Source of the DNA: Bermanella sp. WJH001
GTDB taxonomy: Bacteria; Pseudomonadota; Gammaproteobacteria; Pseudomonadales; Oceanobacteraceae
Reading direction: 5' to 3'
NCBI RefSeq assembly: GCF_030070105.1
Contig: NZ_JASJOO010000003.1
Span: 357,155 to 421,154 of the forward strand
Length of the DNA stretch: 64,000 nucleotides
In this document: in pieces, positions 9,350 through 20,823 of the stretch
How positions within the stretch are numbered: position 1 is the first letter of the stretch
How the letters are laid out: each line of letters starts with the position of its first letter
Program-made: the position numbers and the translations under genes
The notes under the pieces: model-generated
Databases searched by the model: none
What the model was told of the DNA's origin: nothing
What the model saw: the letters and a program-made list of their open reading frames with translations, nothing else

Positions 9350-11423
9350 ATACAGAAATATCGGTATTTTCGCCCACGTAGATGCGGGCAAGACTACCAC
9401 CACCGAACGTATCCTTAAGCTTACTGGTAAAATCCATAAGACTGGTGAGGTTCACGATGGTGAATCTACTACTGACTTCATGGAACAAGAAGCTGAGCGC
9501 GGTATTACCATTCAGTCTGCTGCGATCACCACCTTCTGGAAAGATCACCGTTTCAACGTTATCGATACCCCTGGGCACGTTGACTTCACAGTTGAAGTAT
9601 ATCGTTCTCTTAAAGTACTTGATGGCGGTATCGGCGTATTCTGTGGTTCTGGTGGTGTTGAGCCTCAGTCAGAAACTAACTGGCGTTATGCGGATGAGTC
9701 GGGCGTATCTCGTATCATCTTCGTAAACAAACTAGACCGTATCGGTGCTGACTTCCTTAAAGTAGTTGACCAAGTAGAAAACGTATTAGCGGCTAAGCCT
9801 CTAGTCATGGTTCTACCAATTGGCCGTGAAGATGACTTCGTTGGTGTGGTTGACCTTCTAACTCGTAAAGCATGGGTTTGGGATGATTCTGGTCTTCCTG
9901 AAAACTATGAAATTAAAGACATCCCAGCTGACATGGTTGAAGATGTTGAAATGTACCGTGAACAGCTAATCGAAACCGCTGTTGAGCAAGACGACGACCT
10001 AATGATGGCATACATGGACGGTGAAGAGCCTTCTATGGAAGACATCAAGCGTTGTATCCGTAAAGGTACTAACGAACTAGCCTTCTTCCCAACTTACTGT
10101 GGTTCAGCATTTAAAAACAAAGGTATTCAACTTATCCTTGATGCTGTTGTTGATTACCTACCAAGCCCAACTGACGTAATTCCTCAGGATCTTACTGATG
10201 AATTCGGTGAGCCAACTGGTCAAGTTGCGACTGTATCTGTAGACGAGCCTTTCCGCGCGTTAGCATTCAAAATCATGGATGACCGCTTCGGTGCACTTAC
10301 CTTTATCCGTATTTACTCTGGTAAGCTGAACAAAGGTGACACCATCCTTAACTCGTTCACAGGTAAAACTGAACGTGTTGGTCGTATGTGTGAAATGGAA
10401 GCTGATCAGCGTAAAGAACTTGAGTCTGCTCAAGCCGGTGACATCCTTGCACTTGTTGGCTTGAAGAACGTTCAAACTGGTCACACACTTTGTGATCCTA
10501 AGCATGAATGTACACTTGAAGCCATGGTCTTCCCTGAGCCTGTAATCTCTATTGCTGTTACTCCTAAAGACAAGGGTGGCGCTGAGAAAATGGGTATCGC
10601 GATCGGTAAAATGGTTGCAGAAGATCCAACTTTCCTTGTTCACACTGATGAAGACAGCGGCCAAACCATCCTTCGTGGTATGGGCGAACTTCACCTAGAT
10701 ATCAAAGTAGACATCCTTAAGCGTACTTATGGTGTAGACCTTGTTGTAGGTGAGCCTCAAGTTGCTTACCGTGAAACGATTACTCGTGAAGTTGAAGATT
10801 CATACACCCACAAGAAACAGTCTGGTGGTTCTGGTCAATACGGTAAAATCGATTACCGCATCAAGCCAGGCGAGCAAAACTCTGGCTTTACCTTCACTTC
10901 TACGGTTGTGGGCGGTAACGTTCCTAAGGAATTCTTCCCAGCGATTGAGAAGGGCTTCAAAGGCATGATGAGCACAGGTGTTCTAGCTGGCTTCCCTGTA
11001 CTAGACGTTGAAATTGAACTATTCGATGGTGGCTTCCACGCAGTTGACTCCTCTGCTGTAGCGTTTGAATTAGCTGCACGTGGCGCATTCCGTCAATCTA
11101 TCCCTAAAGCAGGTGCACAACTTCTTGAGCCAATCATGAAAGTTGACGTGTTCACACCTGAAGATCACGTTGGTGATGTTATCGGTGACCTTAACCGTCG
11201 TCGTGGCATGATCTCTGGTCAAGAAGCTGCAGGTTCTGGTGTTCGTGTTAAAGCAGACGTTCCTCTTTCTGAGATGTTCGGCTACATCGGTCACCTACGT
11301 ACTATGACTTCTGGTCGTGGTCAGTTCTCTATGGAATTCTCTCACTACTCTGCATGTCCTGCATCAGTATCTGAGAAAGTAATTGCTGAAGAGAAAGAGC
11401 GTCAAGCAGCTAAAGCTAAGTAA
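9333..11423 (+). CDS. Elongation factor G, second copy (EF-G2)
   Basis: 696-aa translational GTPase: G1 AHVDAGKTT (14-22), DTPGHVDF (near 80), NKLD (near 135), then EF-G domains II-V to [12 protein letters not shown]. It differs clearly from the str-operon fusA (13283), e.g. [19 protein letters not shown], and resembles the fusA2-type paralogs of Pseudomonas and Shewanella. Role probably translocation or recycling under particular conditions (inference). It is monocistronic, with its own leader upstream and a terminator array downstream, convergent with tufA. Confidence 0.93.
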   Translation: MSDLSKYRNIGIFAHVDAGKTTTTERILKLTGKIHKTGEVHDGESTTDFMEQEAERGITIQSAAITTFWKDHRFNVIDTPGHVDFTVEVYRSLKVLDGGIGVFCGSGGVEPQSETNWRYADESGVSRIIFVNKLDRIGADFLKVVDQVENVLAAKPLVMVLPIGREDDFVGVVDLLTRKAWVWDDSGLPENYEIKDIPADMVEDVEMYREQLIETAVEQDDDLMMAYMDGEEPSMEDIKRCIRKGTNELAFFPTYCGSAFKNKGIQLILDAVVDYLPSPTDVIPQDLTDEFGEPTGQVATVSVDEPFRALAFKIMDDRFGALTFIRIYSGKLNKGDTILNSFTGKTERVGRMCEMEADQRKELESAQAGDILALVGLKNVQTGHTLCDPKHECTLEAMVFPEPVISIAVTPKDKGGAEKMGIAIGKMVAEDPTFLVHTDEDSGQTILRGMGELHLDIKVDILKRTYGVDLVVGEPQVAYRETITREVEDSYTHKKQSGGSGQYGKIDYRIKPGEQNSGFTFTSTVVGGNVPKEFFPAIEKGFKGMMSTGVLAGFPVLDVEIELFDGGFHAVDSSAVAFELAARGAFRQSIPKAGAQLLEPIMKVDVFTPEDHVGDVIGDLNRRRGMISGQEAAGSGVRVKADVPLSEMFGYIGHLRTMTSGRGQFSMEFSHYSACPASVSEKVIAEEKERQAAKAK

Positions 11424-11444
11424 TCTTTGATTAATTAGCACTGC

Positions 11445-11473
11445 AAAAAAGGTCACTTCGGTGGCCTTTTTTT
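11445..11473 (+). terminator. EF-G2 intrinsic terminator (copy 1)
   Basis: A6-GGTCAC-TTCG-GTGGCC-T7: 6-bp GC stem extended by A/T pairs, closed by a stable UUCG tetraloop, 21 nt after the stop codon. Confidence 0.92.
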
Positions 11474-11611
11474 ATGACGCCCACTTAACAAATAAAATTC
11501 TCTCAACTCTTAACTTGCGCATGTCCTGCATCCGTATCTGAGAAAGTAATTGCTGAAGAGAAAGAGCTTCAAGCAGCTAAAGCTAAGTAATCTTTGATTA
11601 ATTAGTACTGC

Positions 11612-11640
11612 AAAAAAGGTCACTTCGGTGGCCTTTTTTT
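11612..11640 (+). terminator. Duplicated terminator (copy 2)
   Basis: Identical stem, UUCG loop and T7, 167 bp after copy 1. Confidence 0.85.
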
Positions 11641-11778
11641 ATGACGCCCACTTAACAAATAAAATTATCTCAACTCTTAACTTGCGCATGTCCTGCATCC
11701 GTATCTGAGAAAGTAATTGCTGAAGAGAAAGAGCGGCAAGCAGCTAAAGCTAAGTAATCTTTGATTAATTAGCGCTGC

Positions 11779-11807
11779 AAAAAAGGTCACTTCGGTGGCT
11801 TTTTTTT
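11779..11807 (+). terminator. Duplicated terminator (copy 3)
   Basis: Same structure with one base change (GTGGCT), turning a G-C pair into G-U; T-run kept. Confidence 0.8.
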
Positions 11808-11984
11808 ATGACGCCCACTTAACAAATAAAATTCTCTCAACTCTTAACTTGCGCATGTCCTGCATCCGTATCTGAGAAGATATTTGCTGAAGAGAAAGAG
11901 CGCTACGGAACTAAAGAGATAACCTTAAAAATAATGGCCATAGCTATCAGTTAATCTATGCACCATATTCACAAATTACAGGCA

Positions 11985-12012
11985 CAAAAAAAGGCAGCCG
12001 AAGCTGCCTTTT
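11985..12012 (-). terminator. tufA/str operon terminator
   Basis: On the minus strand GGCAGC-TTCG-GCTGCC followed by T7. The same hairpin follows tufB at 28793. Confidence 0.92.
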
Positions 12013-12034
12013 CTTTGCATTGTTAAATCAACGA

Positions 12035-13258
12035 TTACTCGATGATTTTAGCAACAACGCCCGCACCTACAGTACGACCACCTTCACGGATCGCGAAACG
12101 TAGACCTTCGTCCATCGCGATTGGGTGAATCAGTTCAGCTGTAAGCTGTACGTTATCACCAGGCATTACCATTTCTACGCCTTCAGGAAGAATACACTCA
12201 CCTGTTACGTCAGTTGTACGGAAGTAGAACTGTGGACGGTAACCTTTGAAGAATGGAGTGTGACGACCACCTTCATCTTTACCTAGTACGTATACTTCAG
12301 CTTCGAACTTAGTGTGTGGAGAGATTGAACCAGGCTTACAAAGAACCTGACCACGCTGAACCTCATCACGCTTAGTACCACGTAGAAGAACACCACAGTT
12401 TTCGCCAGCACGACCTTCGTCTAGAAGCTTACGGAACATCTCAACACCAGTAACCGTTGTTTTCGTAGTATCTTTGATACCAACGATTTCAACTTCTTCA
12501 CCAGTCTTAACGATACCGCGCTCAACACGACCCGTTACTACAGTACCACGACCTTGGATAGAGAATACGTCTTCGATAGGCATGATGAATGCACCGTCGA
12601 TTGCACGCTCTGGCTCAGGAATGTAGCTGTCTAGAGTTTCTAGAAGTTTCGCAACAGCAGTGGTACCAAGACCATCTGCATCTTCGCCGTTCAATGCCAT
12701 AAGAGCAGAACCTGGAACGATTGGAGTGTCGTCACCTGGGAAATCGTACTCAGATAGTAGGTCACGTAATTCCATGTCTACTAGTTCTAGCATTTCTTCG
12801 TATTCTTCAGTACCAAAACCACCACAGTCTTCTGCAAGAAGGTCAGCTTTGTTTAGGAATACTACGATGTAAGGTACACCAACCTGACGAGATAGTAGGA
12901 TGTGCTCACGAGTCTGCGGCATAGGGCCGTCAGTCGCGCCACATACTAGGATCGCGCCGTCCATTTGCGCAGCACCAGTGATCATGTTTTTAACATAATC
13001 GGCGTGTCCTGGGCAGTCTACGTGTGCGTAGTGACGGTCAGTTGTTTCATATTCAACGTGAGAAGTTGCGATAGTAATACCACGCTCACGTTCTTCTGGG
13101 GCGTTATCGATGTTCGCGAAATCTACCGCTTTACCACCGAAAACTTCTGCTGCTACACGAGTTAGTGCAGCTGTTAGCGTAGTTTTACCATGGTCAACGT
13201 GACCAATTGTGCCCACGTTTACGTGCGGTTTGCTACGCTCAAATTGTTCCTTAGCCAT
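12035..13258 (-). CDS. tufA: Elongation factor Tu (copy A)
   Basis: 407-aa GTPase that brings aminoacyl-tRNA to the A site. G1 GHVDHGKT (19-26), DCPGHADY and NKAD are intact. Last gene of the str operon, 24 nt after fusA. Nearly identical to tufB (28840): visible differences in the proteins are Ile/Leu in GEC(I/L)LPEG, TA/GV in QL(TA/GV)ELIHP, and the last residue (Glu versus Ala). Confidence 0.98.
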   Translation of the reverse strand: MAKEQFERSKPHVNVGTIGHVDHGKTTLTAALTRVAAEVFGGKAVDFANIDNAPEERERGITIATSHVEYETTDRHYAHVDCPGHADYVKNMITGAAQMDGAILVCGATDGPMPQTREHILLSRQVGVPYIVVFLNKADLLAEDCGGFGTEEYEEMLELVDMELRDLLSEYDFPGDDTPIVPGSALMALNGEDADGLGTTAVAKLLETLDSYIPEPERAIDGAFIMPIEDVFSIQGRGTVVTGRVERGIVKTGEEVEIVGIKDTTKTTVTGVEMFRKLLDEGRAGENCGVLLRGTKRDEVQRGQVLCKPGSISPHTKFEAEVYVLGKDEGGRHTPFFKGYRPQFYFRTTDVTGECILPEGVEMVMPGDNVQLTAELIHPIAMDEGLRFAIREGGRTVGAGVVAKIIE

Positions 13259-13282
13259 AATAGACCTCTTTAGTTCGCTTAA

Positions 13283-15376
13283 TTAGGCTTTGTTAATTAC
13301 AGCTTCGGCGACATTAGTTGGCGCTTCAGCGTATTTGTTAAATTCCATGGCGTACGTTGCACGACCTTGGGAGGCAGAACGAAGATCGGTTGCATAACCG
13401 AACATTTCCGCCAATGGAACCTCTGCAGTCACAACCTTTCCAGATGGGCTGTCTTCCATCCCTTGAATGAGACCACGGCGACGGTTCAAATCTCCAACCA
13501 CATCACCCATGTAATCTTCAGGGGTAACGATTTCCACTGACATAATTGGCTCAAGTAAAGCAGGCTTGCCTTCTTGTGCTAATTTTTTAGTGGCCATAGA
13601 AGCAGCGATTTTAAACGCCATTTCGTTGGAGTCAACATCATGGAATGAACCATCATGTAAGGTAGCGCGCAGACCTAGAAGAGGGTAACCCGCAAGGATG
13701 CCGTTCTTCATTTGTTCTTCGATACCTTTTTGCACTGCTGGGATGTATTCACGAGGAATAACGCCACCAACAACTTCATTTACGAATTCCAGTTCTTCGC
13801 CGTCAGTCGGTTCGAACTTGATGACAACATGACCATACTGACCACGACCACCAGATTGCTTCGCAAATTTATAGTTGATATCGCAAGGCACTGTGATGCG
13901 TTCACGATAGGCCACTTGTGGCTTACCAATGTTCGCTTCAACACTAAACTCACGCTTCATACGATCAACCAACACGTCTAGGTGTAATTCACCCATACCT
14001 GAAATAATGGTTTGACCGGTTTCAGGGTCAGTCTCAACGCGGAACGATGGATCTTCCTGAGCAAGTTTGCCCAGTGCAATACCCATTTTTTCTTGATCCG
14101 CGGTTGACCTTGGCTCAACAGCTACAGAAATTACCGGCTCTGGAAAGTCCATGCGCTCAAGGGTAATTTTATGCTTAAGATCACACAGGGTTTCACCTGT
14201 TGTTACATCTTTTAAGCCGATAGCCGCTGCAATATCGCCTGCGCGTACTTCTTTGATCTCTTCGCGGTTGTTTGCATGCATTTGCACCATACGACCGATA
14301 CGTTCTTTTTTATGTTTGATCGGGTTATAAACACTGTCACCAGTATTTAGAACACCAGAATAAACACGCATAAAGGTTAACGTACCTACAAATGGGTCGG
14401 TGGCGATTTTAAATGCAAGCGCAGAGAACGGTGCTTCATCTGATGCTTCACGAACCGCAGGGGTTTCATCAGCATCGTCTAATACACCTTCAATCGCTTT
14501 AACTTCTGTCGGCGAAGGTAGGTATTCAATAACAGCATCAAGTACCGCCTGAACACCTTTGTTTTTAAATGCACTACCGCAAGCTACCAACACGATTTCA
14601 TTCGCCAATGTTTGCTTACGCAAAGCAGCTTTAATTTCATCAACAGATAGGTCACCTTCTTCAAGGTATTTATCCATTAATTCTTCAGAAGCTTCAGCGG
14701 CTGCATCGAGTAGGTTTTCACGGTATTCATTGGCAAGTTCAACTAGATCCGAAGGAATCTCTTCATAAGTGAAGGTCATACCTTGGTCTTCTTCATTCCA
14801 CATAATCGCCTTCATTAAAATGAGGTCAATCACGCCTTTGAAGGTATCTTCTTGGCCAATGTTGATTTGAATAGGCACCGCGTTAGCACCAAGACGCTTT
14901 TTAAGTTGATCAACAACCATAAAGTAGTCGGCACCTGCGCGGTCCATTTTGTTTACGAAGACCATACGTGGAACTTCGTATTTATTAGCTTGACGCCAAA
15001 CGGTTTCCGTTTGCGGCTGAACACCTGACGACCCGCACAACACCACTACAGCACCATCAAGAACACGTAATGAACGCTCTACTTCGATAGTAAAGTCAAC
15101 GTGTCCTGGGGTGTCGATAATATTGATACGATGTTGGTCGAATTGCTGGCTCATGCCCGACCAGAAACAGGTGGTGGCAGCAGAGGTGATAGTAATACCA
15201 CGCTCTTGCTCTTGTTCCATCCAGTCCATGGTCGCAGCGCCATCATGTACTTCACCGATCTTATGGGAGAGACCAGTATAAAAAAGTACACGTTCTGTAG
15301 TTGTGGTTTTACCCGCATCTACGTGAGCGCATATACCGATATTACGGTAGCGATTAATTGGAGTAGTACGTGCCAC
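13283..15376 (-). CDS. fusA: Elongation factor G (str operon)
   Basis: 697-aa translocase GTPase. [19 protein letters not shown] (18-36), [12 protein letters not shown] and domain IV-V motifs ([33 protein letters not shown]) are canonical. Between rpsG (18-nt gap) and tufA in the classical str order. This is the housekeeping EF-G; the paralog at 9333 is the extra copy. Confidence 0.98.
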   Translation of the reverse strand: MARTTPINRYRNIGICAHVDAGKTTTTERVLFYTGLSHKIGEVHDGAATMDWMEQEQERGITITSAATTCFWSGMSQQFDQHRINIIDTPGHVDFTIEVERSLRVLDGAVVVLCGSSGVQPQTETVWRQANKYEVPRMVFVNKMDRAGADYFMVVDQLKKRLGANAVPIQINIGQEDTFKGVIDLILMKAIMWNEEDQGMTFTYEEIPSDLVELANEYRENLLDAAAEASEELMDKYLEEGDLSVDEIKAALRKQTLANEIVLVACGSAFKNKGVQAVLDAVIEYLPSPTEVKAIEGVLDDADETPAVREASDEAPFSALAFKIATDPFVGTLTFMRVYSGVLNTGDSVYNPIKHKKERIGRMVQMHANNREEIKEVRAGDIAAAIGLKDVTTGETLCDLKHKITLERMDFPEPVISVAVEPRSTADQEKMGIALGKLAQEDPSFRVETDPETGQTIISGMGELHLDVLVDRMKREFSVEANIGKPQVAYRERITVPCDINYKFAKQSGGRGQYGHVVIKFEPTDGEELEFVNEVVGGVIPREYIPAVQKGIEEQMKNGILAGYPLLGLRATLHDGSFHDVDSNEMAFKIAASMATKKLAQEGKPALLEPIMSVEIVTPEDYMGDVVGDLNRRRGLIQGMEDSPSGKVVTAEVPLAEMFGYATDLRSASQGRATYAMEFNKYAEAPTNVAEAVINKA

Positions 15377-15394
15377 TTACCCGTCCTTAAAACC

Positions 15395-15987
<593 letters not shown>

Positions 15988-15991
15988 AGAA

Positions 15992-16363
15992 TTACTTAGG
16001 ACGCTTAGCACCGTATTTAGAACGAGCTTGCTTACGATTGCTTACGCCTGCACAGTCAAGTGCACCACGAACGGTGTGATAACGCACACCAGGCAAGTCT
16101 TTTACACGACCGCCGCGAATCAGCACAACACTGTGCTCTTGTAAGTTATGACCTTCACCACCGATGTAGGAAGATACTTCAAAGCCGTTGGTCAAGCGAA
16201 CACGACAAACCTTACGTAATGCAGAGTTAGGCTTCTTAGGTGTGGTGGTATATACACGGGTACATACGCCACGACGCTGAGGACAAGCCTGCAATGCACG
16301 AACGTCAGATTTCGCAACTTGACGCTTACGAGGCTTACGAACCAATTGATTGATCGTTGCCAT
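15992..16363 (-). CDS. rpsL: 30S ribosomal protein S12
   Basis: S12 (123 aa) monitors decoding. The ATG at 16363 gives [15 protein letters not shown] with GGAG upstream; the longer frame is unlikely. [12 protein letters not shown] (41-52) and [12 protein letters not shown] are unaltered, the streptomycin-sensitive type. First gene of str. Confidence 0.98.
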   Translation of the reverse strand: MATINQLVRKPRKRQVAKSDVRALQACPQRRGVCTRVYTTTPKKPNSALRKVCRVRLTNGFEVSSYIGGEGHNLQEHSVVLIRGGRVKDLPGVRYHTVRGALDCAGVSNRKQARSKYGAKRPK

Positions 16364-16387
16364 TAGTAAACTCCAATGAGTAAATAC

Positions 16388-16416
16388 AAAAACGCCAGAT
16401 ACAACTGCATCTGACG
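16388..16416 (-). promoter_or_regulatory. Terminator-like hairpin in str leader
   Basis: 8-bp stem (CGTCAGAT / ATCTGGCG, one G-U) with 8-nt loop followed by T5 on the minus strand, 25 nt upstream of rpsL and only a few nt after the predicted transcript start. Candidate attenuator or 5' stabilising hairpin. Confidence 0.5.
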
Positions 16417-16427
16417 CAGGGGGCCGA

Positions 16428-16456
16428 AGTCTAATCAGTGTCCAGATTAGAGTCAA
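16428..16456 (-). promoter_or_regulatory. str operon promoter
   Basis: Minus strand TTGACT (16451-16456), 17-nt spacer, TAGACT (16428-16433), followed by a C-rich segment, as often seen for stringently controlled promoters. It starts right after the rpoC terminator hairpin. Confidence 0.6.
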
Positions 16457-16457
16457 G

Positions 16458-16484
16458 AAAGGCGTGCAATAAATGCACACCTTT
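16458..16484 (-). terminator. rpoC terminator hairpin
   Basis: Perfect 11-bp stem (AAAGGTGTGCA with its one-G-U partner TGCACGCCTTT) around a 5-nt loop. The T residues are within the descending arm plus CTT, so efficiency may be partial. Confidence 0.6.
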
Positions 16485-16524
16485 CTTTAGAAGCTAAAGC
16501 TATAAGCTTTAGCTAGATTCCACA

Positions 16525-19500
16525 TTAAATATTGTCTTTTAATGCTTCGGACAATGCAGCTTCGACATCATCAGCGCTCACAGTAGGTGCACTTAGAGGT
16601 TTCAACTTATCGTTTTCACGCTCTTCACGCTTACGCTTACGCTCGCTGTGGTAGGCAAGACCGGTACCGGCTGGTATCAGACGACCTACTACAACGTTTT
16701 CTTTCAGACCACGTAGGTGATCTTGTTTACCGGTTACTGCACCTTCGGTCAGTACGCGCGTCGTTTCTTGGAACGATGCCGCAGAGATGAAAGATTCAGT
16801 TGCAAGTGATGCTTTGGTAATACCTAGTAGCTGGCGCTGACCTTTAGCTGGGATCTTGTCTTCAGCTTCAAGGTTCGCGTTTTGCTCAAGATAGTCAGAG
16901 TATTCAACCTGATCACCTTGGATAAAGTCAGTATCACCAGAGTCATTAACTTCAATCTTACGCAGCATTTGACGAATGATCGTTTCGATGTGCTTATCGT
17001 TAATGCCTACACCTTGCAGACGGTAAACTTCTTGTACTTCGTTGGTGATGTAAACGGCTAGTTCACTTACACCTAGTAGACGAAGGATATCGTGTGGGTT
17101 AAGCGGGCCATCGGAGATAACCTCACCCTTCTCAACGCTTTCACCTTCGAATACGTTCATGTGACGCCATTTAGGAATTAACTCTTCATACGGCTCTGAA
17201 CCATCTTTTGGAGTAATTACTAAACGTTTCTTACCTTTGGTCTCTTTACCGAAGCCAACCACACCGGAAACTTCTGCAAGAATCGCAGGCTCTTTCGGTT
17301 TACGTGCTTCGAACAAGTCCGCTACGCGCGGTAGACCACCGGTGATGTCTTTGTTACCAGACGATTCTTGTGGAATACGAGCAATCGCATCACCCACTTT
17401 CACGTCAGAGCCATTCTCATGGTTTACCATGGAATTAGCTGGCAATAAGTACTGAGCTGGAGTGGTGGTACCAGGGAAGTTAATATCTTCACCTTTTGCA
17501 TCAACCAACTTAACCATTGGACGGATATCTTTACCTGCCGCAGGGCGGGTAGTTGGATCCATAACCTGGATAGTAGAAAGACCCGTTAGCTCATCGGTTT
17601 GACGAGTAATGGTAATACCTTCTTCTAAACCAACAAACTCAATACGACCACCTACTTCTGTGATGATTGGGTGAGTGTGTGGATCCCAAGATGCGATCTT
17701 CTGGCCAGCTTCAACTTTAGAACCATCTTTAGACGTTACAACCGCACCGTAAGGTAGCTTGTATAGCTCACGCTCACGACCGAATTCATCGGCAATGGCA
17801 ATGGCACTAGAACGAGATACCAACACTAGTGCACCGTCTTCACGTTCTACCGTCTTCATGTTGTGAAGACGCACTGTACCGGCGTTCTTAACTTGAACAC
17901 TATCGATGGCCGTTGCACGCGATGCCGCACCACCGATGTGGAACGTACGCATGGTAAGCTGTGTACCTGGTTCACCGATTGACTGTGCAGCGATAACACC
18001 TACAGATTCACCTGGGTTCACGATATGGCCACGGGCCAAGTCACGACCGTAACAGTTGGCACAAATACCAAACTTAGTACGACAGGTAATTGGAGAACGA
18101 GCTTTCAGTTCGTCGATGCTTGCCGCTTCGATAATCTCAACCCACTTCTCATCAATTAGCGTTCCAGCTGGCACAACTACTTCATCAGCAGTACCTGGCT
18201 TAATTACATCTTCAGCTACAACACGACCTAGGATTCGACCACCTAGAGGTACAACAACGTCACCGCCTTCGATAAGAGGTGTCATCATTAGACCGTCAGT
18301 TGTTCCACAGTCGCTTTCGGTTACTACAACATCCTGTGCAACGTCTACAAGACGACGGGTTAAGTAACCGGAGTTAGCTGTTTTAAGTGCCGTATCTGCA
18401 AGACCCTTACGCGCACCGTGAGTAGAGGTAAAGTACTGAAGTACTGATAGACCTTCACGGAAGTTAGCGGTGATCGGTGTTTCGATGATCGAGCCATCTG
18501 GCTTAGCCATCAAACCACGCATACCTGCTAACTGACGAATCTGAGCTGGGCTACCACGAGCACCAGAGTCGGCCATCATGTAAACGCTGTTAAACGATTC
18601 TTGGTCAACAATGTTGCCATCACGATCTTCAACTTCGTCAGTACCTAAGTTGTCCATCATCGCCTTCGCTACTAATTCATTAGCGCGAGACCAGATATCC
18701 ACAACTTTGTTGTATTTTTCACCTTGTGTTACCAAACCAGAAGCAAATTGATCTTCGATCTCTTTTACTTGGCCTTCTGCTTCACCAATGATTTTGGCTT
18801 TTGCATCAGGAATAACAAAGTCATTAACACCGATAGAGGCACCAGACTTAGTTGCATATTGGAAACCGGTATACATAACTTGGTCAGCAAACACGACCGT
18901 GTCTTTAAGACCACAGTTACGGTAAGCCATGTCTAGAAGCTTAGAAATTGCTTTCTTCTTCATAGCTTGGTTAACCGCTTCAAACGGAATACCGTTTGGT
19001 ACGATATCAAACAAGATCGCACGACCAACAGTCGTATCTTCTACTTTCGTAGTTGTTACTTCTGAACCGTCTTCTGCATATACCGTTTGAGTGATACGTA
19101 CTTTAACTTTTGCGTGTAACTCAGCTTGACCTGAACGGTAAGCACGCTGAACTTCTTTGATATCAGAGAAGATTGAACCTTCACCGATAGCATTAACACG
19201 ATCACGGGTCATGTAATAAAGACCCAGTACAACGTCCTGAGACGGTACGATGATCGGGTCACCGTTCGCAGGAGATAGTACGTTGTTGGTAGACATCATT
19301 AACGCACGAGCTTCTAACTGAGCTTCGGTTGTTAATGGAACGTGTACCGCCATTTGGTCACCATCGAAGTCGGCGTTGTATGCCGCACATACTAGAGGGT
19401 GAAGTTGAATCGCTTTACCTTCGATTAGTAATGGTTCGAAAGCTTGGATACCCAAACGGTGAAGTGTAGGTGCACGGTTAAGCATTACTGGGTGTTCACG

Positions 19501-20748
19501 GATGACTTCATCCAAGATATCCCAAACAACCGCTTCTTCACGTTCAACCATTTTCTTAGCAGCTTTGATGGTTGTGGCTAGACCACGGTGCTCAAGTTTG
19601 CTGAAAATAAATGGCTTAAATAGCTCAAGTGCCATCTTCTTAGGAAGACCACACTGATGTAGGCGCAAGTATGGACCTACGGTAATTACAGAACGACCAG
19701 AGTAATCAACACGCTTACCAAGAAGGTTCTGACGGAAACGACCTTGTTTACCCTTGATCATATCGGCAAGAGATTTAAGCGGACGTTTGTTAGAACCTGT
19801 AATGGCACGACCGCGACGACCGTTATCTAGCAACGCATCCACAGACTCTTGCAACATACGCTTTTCGTTACGTACGATGATGTCTGGAGCATTTAACTCA
19901 AGAAGACGTTTCAAACGGTTATTACGGTTGATTACACGACGATAAAGATCGTTCAAATCAGACGTGGCAAAACGGCCACCGTCTAGTGGTACTAGTGGGC
20001 GAAGATCAGGTGGCAATACTGGAAGTACTGTCATAACCATCCACTTAGGATCGTTACCTGATTTATGGAACGCTTCTAGCAACTTAAGACGCTTAGATAT
20101 TTTCTTAAGCTTAGTCTCAGAGTTAGTCGCAGGAATTTGCTCACGCAAATCTTGCACTTCGTGCTCAAGATCGATATCCGCTAATAGTGCTTGTACAGCT
20201 TCTGCACCCATTTTAGCGTCGAACTCATCACCGAACTCTTCGATTGCTTCGTAATATTGCTCATCGTTCAACAGCTGACCTTTTTCAAGCGTGGTCATAC
20301 CTGGATCGATTACAACAAATGATTCGTAATACAAAATACGTTCAATATCACGCAACGTCATATCTAGCATTAAACCAATACGGGATGGTAGTGATTTAAG
20401 GAACCAAATGTGCGCAACTGGTGATGCAAGATCGATATGACCCATGCGCTCACGACGTACTTTAGCTAGCGTTACTTCAACACCACACTTCTCACAGATT
20501 ACTCCGCGGTGTTTTAGACGCTTATATTTTCCGCACAAGCATTCGTAATCCTTAATCGGACCGAAAATACGAGAACAGAACAAACCATCACGTTCAGGTT
20601 TGAACGTACGATAGTTAATAGTTTCTGGTTTTTTAACTTCACCAAACGACCATGAACGTATCATGTCGGGTGAAGCAAGGCCGATTCGAATCGAGTCGAA
20701 TTCTTCAGCCTGAGACTCTTTGCGTAGCAAATTTAATAAGTCTTTCAT
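16525..20748 (-). CDS. rpoC: RNA polymerase subunit beta'
   Basis: 1407 aa, the usual proteobacterial length. Zinc site [20 protein letters not shown] near residue 70, active-site [12 protein letters not shown] near 460, and a second Cys cluster ([15 protein letters not shown]) near 890 are present. Transcribed with rpoB (75-nt spacer). Confidence 0.99.
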   Translation of the reverse strand: MKDLLNLLRKESQAEEFDSIRIGLASPDMIRSWSFGEVKKPETINYRTFKPERDGLFCSRIFGPIKDYECLCGKYKRLKHRGVICEKCGVEVTLAKVRRERMGHIDLASPVAHIWFLKSLPSRIGLMLDMTLRDIERILYYESFVVIDPGMTTLEKGQLLNDEQYYEAIEEFGDEFDAKMGAEAVQALLADIDLEHEVQDLREQIPATNSETKLKKISKRLKLLEAFHKSGNDPKWMVMTVLPVLPPDLRPLVPLDGGRFATSDLNDLYRRVINRNNRLKRLLELNAPDIIVRNEKRMLQESVDALLDNGRRGRAITGSNKRPLKSLADMIKGKQGRFRQNLLGKRVDYSGRSVITVGPYLRLHQCGLPKKMALELFKPFIFSKLEHRGLATTIKAAKKMVEREEAVVWDILDEVIREHPVMLNRAPTLHRLGIQAFEPLLIEGKAIQLHPLVCAAYNADFDGDQMAVHVPLTTEAQLEARALMMSTNNVLSPANGDPIIVPSQDVVLGLYYMTRDRVNAIGEGSIFSDIKEVQRAYRSGQAELHAKVKVRITQTVYAEDGSEVTTTKVEDTTVGRAILFDIVPNGIPFEAVNQAMKKKAISKLLDMAYRNCGLKDTVVFADQVMYTGFQYATKSGASIGVNDFVIPDAKAKIIGEAEGQVKEIEDQFASGLVTQGEKYNKVVDIWSRANELVAKAMMDNLGTDEVEDRDGNIVDQESFNSVYMMADSGARGSPAQIRQLAGMRGLMAKPDGSIIETPITANFREGLSVLQYFTSTHGARKGLADTALKTANSGYLTRRLVDVAQDVVVTESDCGTTDGLMMTPLIEGGDVVVPLGGRILGRVVAEDVIKPGTADEVVVPAGTLIDEKWVEIIEAASIDELKARSPITCRTKFGICANCYGRDLARGHIVNPGESVGVIAAQSIGEPGTQLTMRTFHIGGAASRATAIDSVQVKNAGTVRLHNMKTVEREDGALVLVSRSSAIAIADEFGRERELYKLPYGAVVTSKDGSKVEAGQKIASWDPHTHPIITEVGGRIEFVGLEEGITITRQTDELTGLSTIQVMDPTTRPAAGKDIRPMVKLVDAKGEDINFPGTTTPAQYLLPANSMVNHENGSDVKVGDAIARIPQESSGNKDITGGLPRVADLFEARKPKEPAILAEVSGVVGFGKETKGKKRLVITPKDGSEPYEELIPKWRHMNVFEGESVEKGEVISDGPLNPHDILRLLGVSELAVYITNEVQEVYRLQGVGINDKHIETIIRQMLRKIEVNDSGDTDFIQGDQVEYSDYLEQNANLEAEDKIPAKGQRQLLGITKASLATESFISAASFQETTRVLTEGAVTGKQDHLRGLKENVVVGRLIPAGTGLAYHSERKRKREERENDKLKPLSAPTVSADDVEAALSEALKDNI

Positions 20749-20779
20749 CTGCCTTTAGCTCCTAGCGGAGTTAATAACC

Positions 20780-20797
20780 GCGGGCCGAAACCCGCGT
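20780..20797 (-). other. Hairpin in rpoB-rpoC spacer
   Basis: GC-rich stem (GCGGG / CCCGC) without a T-run between rpoB and rpoC; probably an mRNA structure rather than a terminator. Confidence 0.35.
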
Positions 20798-20823
20798 CCT
20801 TTATCTGATATAGGATCAGAGCC

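Larger units (their letters stand above)
11352..11903 (+). repeat. 167-bp tandem repeat array: EF-G2 3' end plus terminator
   Basis: Unit starts GCATGTCCTGCATC at 11352, 11519, 11686 and 11853, an exact period of 167 bp. Copy 1 is the real end of the EF-G2 gene with its terminator and 3' flank. Copies 2 and 3 repeat all of it with few substitutions and keep the stop codon in frame but have no start. Copy 4 decays after about 25 nt, with a second similar block to about 11903. Arms and T-runs of the terminator are kept in all full copies. Confidence 0.95.

Noticed and set aside
11519..11760. Possible short peptides from repeat copies 2 and 3
   Set aside because: The frames repeat the EF-G2 tail but have no start codon or ribosome-binding site, so they are duplicated DNA, not genes.
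9333..15376. EF-G2 as a recent duplicate of str fusA
   Set aside because: The proteins differ throughout, including the switch regions, so it is an old paralog.
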